This document shows positions 14,364 through 16,328 of a stretch of DNA of 16,328 bases, piece after piece. Origin of the DNA: Sporomusaceae bacterium. Its GTDB lineage: Bacteria > Bacillota > Negativicutes > DSM-13327. The position numbers and the translations under genes are program-made. Below the pieces are notes generated by a model. It was given only the letters and a program-made list of their open reading frames with translations, was not told where the DNA came from and ran no database searches. The stretch's first letter is position 1. The number at the start of each line of letters is the position of its first letter. The DNA is taken from NCBI GenBank assembly GCA_027492445.1, contig JAPUES010000115.1, positions 1 to 16,328 of the forward strand. The letters run 5' to 3'.

Positions 14364-14379
14364 TGTGATACCTATCACA
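14364..14379 (-). promoter_or_regulatory. Crp/Fnr-family or Rex-type binding site upstream of the cupin gene
   Basis: TGTGATACCTATCACA is a perfect inverted repeat with 7-base arms and fits the Crp-type consensus TGTGA-N6-TCACA exactly. Extended by one base each side it also fits the Rex/HcpR form TTGTGA-N6-TCACAA at 11 of 12 fixed positions. Its centre (14371.5) lies at -41.5 from the start point predicted from the TACAAT element, the classic class II activator position. A second, outer pair, AATCACT (14349-14355) and AGTGATT (14383-14389), surrounds it. Confidence 0.6.
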
Positions 14380-14454
14380 ATCAGTGATTTTCCTTGTAGC
14401 CATTTTTATTATTATTCATATACTATCATGTGATGAGTGTCGAAAGGCAACGGG

Positions 14455-14500
14455 GCCTAGAAGCTTATAACCGTTAGCTTCTAGGCTATATTTATTTTCT
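14455..14500 (+). terminator. Terminator-like hairpin in the asnB leader (possible attenuator)
   Basis: GCCTAGAAGCT (14455-14465) is the exact complement of AGCTTCTAGGC (14476-14486), with a ten-base loop. It is followed by a T-rich tract (TATATTTATTTTCT, 14487-14500) and then directly by the asnB ribosome binding site at 14501-14507. If transcription starts upstream, near 14420-14440, this stem could end transcription early. No anti-terminator partner and no T-box motif were found, so the control mechanism is open. It could alternatively mark the end of an unseen transcript. Confidence 0.55.
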
Positions 14501-14519
14501 AAAGGAGATGTATACTAGC

Positions 14520-16328
14520 ATGTGCGGAATTATAGGATGGCTGAATTGGGAGAGAAATCTTGAGAAGGAAGGGGCTATTCTAGGAAATATGGTGGAAACA
14601 ATGGCCGCTCGCGGTCCTGATGCATCAGGGATGTATTTGTCACCTCATGCAGCGCTAGGCCATCGGCGACTAAGTGTGGTTGACCCTCAAAATGGTGCTC
14701 AGCCCATGATTCGCCATAAAGGAGATTATGATTGTGTTATTACTTATAATGGGGAATTGTATAATACCCTAGAACTTCGACGTGAACTAGAAAGTAAAGG
14801 GCATATCTTTCAGACGAATTGTGATACGGAAGTATTGCTGGTAGCATATATGGAGTGGGGGACTTCTTGTGTAGAAAGATGTAATGGTATTTTTGCCTTT
14901 GCCATTTGGGATGAAGCCAAACAAATATTATTTTTAGCGCGTGATCGCATTGGGGTCAAACCTTTATTTTATACCTTAGGTAGTAGTGGGTTTTTATTTG
15001 GTTCGGAGCTAAAAGCCTTATTGGCCCATCCTGGGATAAAACCCCAAGTGGATAAGGAAGGTCTTGCTGAAATTTTTATGATTGGCCCTGCTCGTACTCC
15101 CGGTCAAGGAATCTTTCGAGGCATAGCAGAATTAAAACCAGGGCATAGCATGGTCTATAGTCGTAAGGGCATTGAAATAGACCAATACTGGTCTTTAAAA
15201 AGTATGCCCCACCGTGATGATTTTGATACCACAGTATCTAAGGTTCGCGAGCTTTTAGAGGATATCGTTAGGAGGCAATTAGTAGCGGATGTTCCCGTAT
15301 GTACCTTGCTCTCAGGAGGGCTAGATTCTAGCGCCCTGACAGCCTTGGCCTGCCATAGCTATCCTGGTGATATTCATACTTATTCCGTAGATTATCTTGA
15401 TAATGACCGCTATTTTACCGCCAGTACTTTTCAGCCTAACGATGATGCTCCATGGGTGCGGCGTGTTTCTGATTTCTTTGGCACAACCCACCATAATATT
15501 ATATTAGATACACCAGAACTAGCAGGCAGTTTGCCAGCAGCCATGATAGCGCGGGATTTACCAGGGATGGCGGACATTGATACATCCTTATATTTATTTT
15601 GCCGTGAAATCAAAAAAGGTGCTACTGTGGCATTGTCAGGGGAGTGTGCCGATGAAGTATTTGGTGGCTACCCTTGGTTTTATCGTGATGAAATGATTCA
15701 TGCCAAAACTTTTCCATGGGCGCCAAAGTCAGATGTGCGTATGGAATGGCTAGCCCCTGGGCTAATCGATGAAATTAATCCCCTGAGATATGCCCAAGAA
15801 CGCTATTACCAAGCATTAGGGGAAGTGCCTGCATTAGAGGGGGAGGATTTTCAGTCAGCACGGATGCGTGAAATTTTTTATCTAACGTTAACGCGGTGGA
15901 TGCCAACCTTACTGGATCGTAAAGATCGTATGAGTATGGCCTTTGGTCTAGAAGTGCGGGTGCCTTTCTGCGACCATAGGTTAGTGGAATATGTATGGAA
16001 TGTGCCTTGGCATATGAAAAATTATCAAAATAGAGAAAAAGGTTTATTACGCCATGCGTTAACGGGCATACTACCGGATGATGTACTTTGGCGGCGCAAA
16101 AGCCCTTATCCTAAAACCCATAACCCGTCTTATTTGAATGCTGTGCGTCACTGGATACTACAAATCTTAGATGATTCTAGTTCACCCCTACTAAATATAA
16201 TAAATGTAGAAAAAGTACGATCCCTGGCCCAAGGGGAAGACAATATAACCAATATCCCTTGGTTTGGGCAACTCATGAGTCGGCCACAGCTATTTGCCTA
16301 TCTCATTCAGGCTGATACTTGGCTACGG
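14520..16328 (+). CDS. asnB: Asparagine synthase (glutamine-hydrolysing), 3' end cut by window
   Basis: This enzyme makes asparagine from aspartate, ATP and glutamine. The frame is open for 603 codons to the window edge; the family is usually about 610-630 residues, so only the tail is missing. The N-terminal class II glutaminase domain (about 1-190) begins MCGIIGW, and Cys2 is the nucleophile once Met is removed, which fixes the start. RGPDASG and YNGELYN are also typical. The synthetase domain has the PP-loop SGGLDSS (265-271) and SGECADEVFGGYPW (373-386). AAAGGAG at 14501-14507 is 12 bases upstream, rather far. Related class II amidotransferase/synthetases modify cell-wall peptides or antibiotics, but no such genes are visible here. 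Expression may be attenuated by the leader hairpin. Confidence 0.93.
   Translation, partial: MCGIIGWLNWERNLEKEGAILGNMVETMAARGPDASGMYLSPHAALGHRRLSVVDPQNGAQPMIRHKGDYDCVITYNGELYNTLELRRELESKGHIFQTNCDTEVLLVAYMEWGTSCVERCNGIFAFAIWDEAKQILFLARDRIGVKPLFYTLGSSGFLFGSELKALLAHPGIKPQVDKEGLAEIFMIGPARTPGQGIFRGIAELKPGHSMVYSRKGIEIDQYWSLKSMPHRDDFDTTVSKVRELLEDIVRRQLVADVPVCTLLSGGLDSSALTALACHSYPGDIHTYSVDYLDNDRYFTASTFQPNDDAPWVRRVSDFFGTTHHNIILDTPELAGSLPAAMIARDLPGMADIDTSLYLFCREIKKGATVALSGECADEVFGGYPWFYRDEMIHAKTFPWAPKSDVRMEWLAPGLIDEINPLRYAQERYYQALGEVPALEGEDFQSARMREIFYLTLTRWMPTLLDRKDRMSMAFGLEVRVPFCDHRLVEYVWNVPWHMKNYQNREKGLLRHALTGILPDDVLWRRKSPYPKTHNPSYLNAVRHWILQILDDSSSPLLNIINVEKVRSLAQGEDNITNIPWFGQLMSRPQLFAYLIQADTWLR

Noticed and set aside
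14400..14519. T-box riboswitch ahead of asnB
   Set aside because: The leader is too short, and no TGGNACCGCG-like T-box sequence or specifier stem is present.

Overview
The window looks like chromosomal DNA from a low-GC anaerobic bacterium of the Firmicutes. The best guess is a Negativicutes relative of the Pelosinus/Sporomusa type. The reasons are AT-rich intergenic DNA, strong AGGAGG-like ribosome binding sites, one TTG start, an anaerobic (early cobalt insertion) corrin pathway, and an exported CbiK-type chelatase that would make most sense in a cell with an outer membrane. The genus is inferred from gene content and style, not from a marker gene. No rRNA, tRNA, transposase, CRISPR array or phage gene is visible, and no gene-free stretch exceeds about 225 bases.

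Region 1 (1-6343, plus strand) is a compact corrinoid and transport operon. A structured leader (1-194) precedes cbiL and cbiK, two early steps of anaerobic cobalamin synthesis. A 19-bp perfect hairpin then separates these from btuF, btuC and btuD (an uptake ABC transporter of the vitamin B12/Fe-siderophore type). Next come an ABC-2 type ATPase and permease, probably an exporter. From btuF on, the genes overlap or nearly touch. The unit ends at a strong terminator that also works in the opposite direction.

Region 2 (6342-9384) holds an M20 amidohydrolase (minus strand, TTG start), a divergent ZnuA-like zinc-binding lipoprotein with its own promoter and a 14-bp palindrome, and a minus-strand multi-pass membrane protein of the heparan-alpha-glucosaminide N-acetyltransferase (DUF1624) family. 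The 3' end of that last gene overlaps znuA by 21 bp.

Region 3 (9578-13967, plus strand) is a three-gene signalling cassette: a soluble three-PAS histidine kinase, a response regulator with an HDOD output domain, and a second response regulator whose C-terminal half looks like a kinase ATPase domain that has lost its catalytic boxes. It ends at a near-perfect 54-bp inverted repeat serving as a two-way terminator.

Region 4 (13959-16328) has a small cupin gene (minus strand) divergent from asnB, which runs off the right edge. Between them is a TGTGA-N6-TCACA palindrome of the Crp/Fnr or Rex kind, centred at -41.5 from the predicted cupin start point, and a terminator-like hairpin in the asnB leader.

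Most of this is recognisable biology. The items most worth a second look are the receiver/degenerate-ATPase protein and its cassette, the exported cobaltochelatase, the Crp/Rex-type site, and the unassigned cbiL leader RNA.
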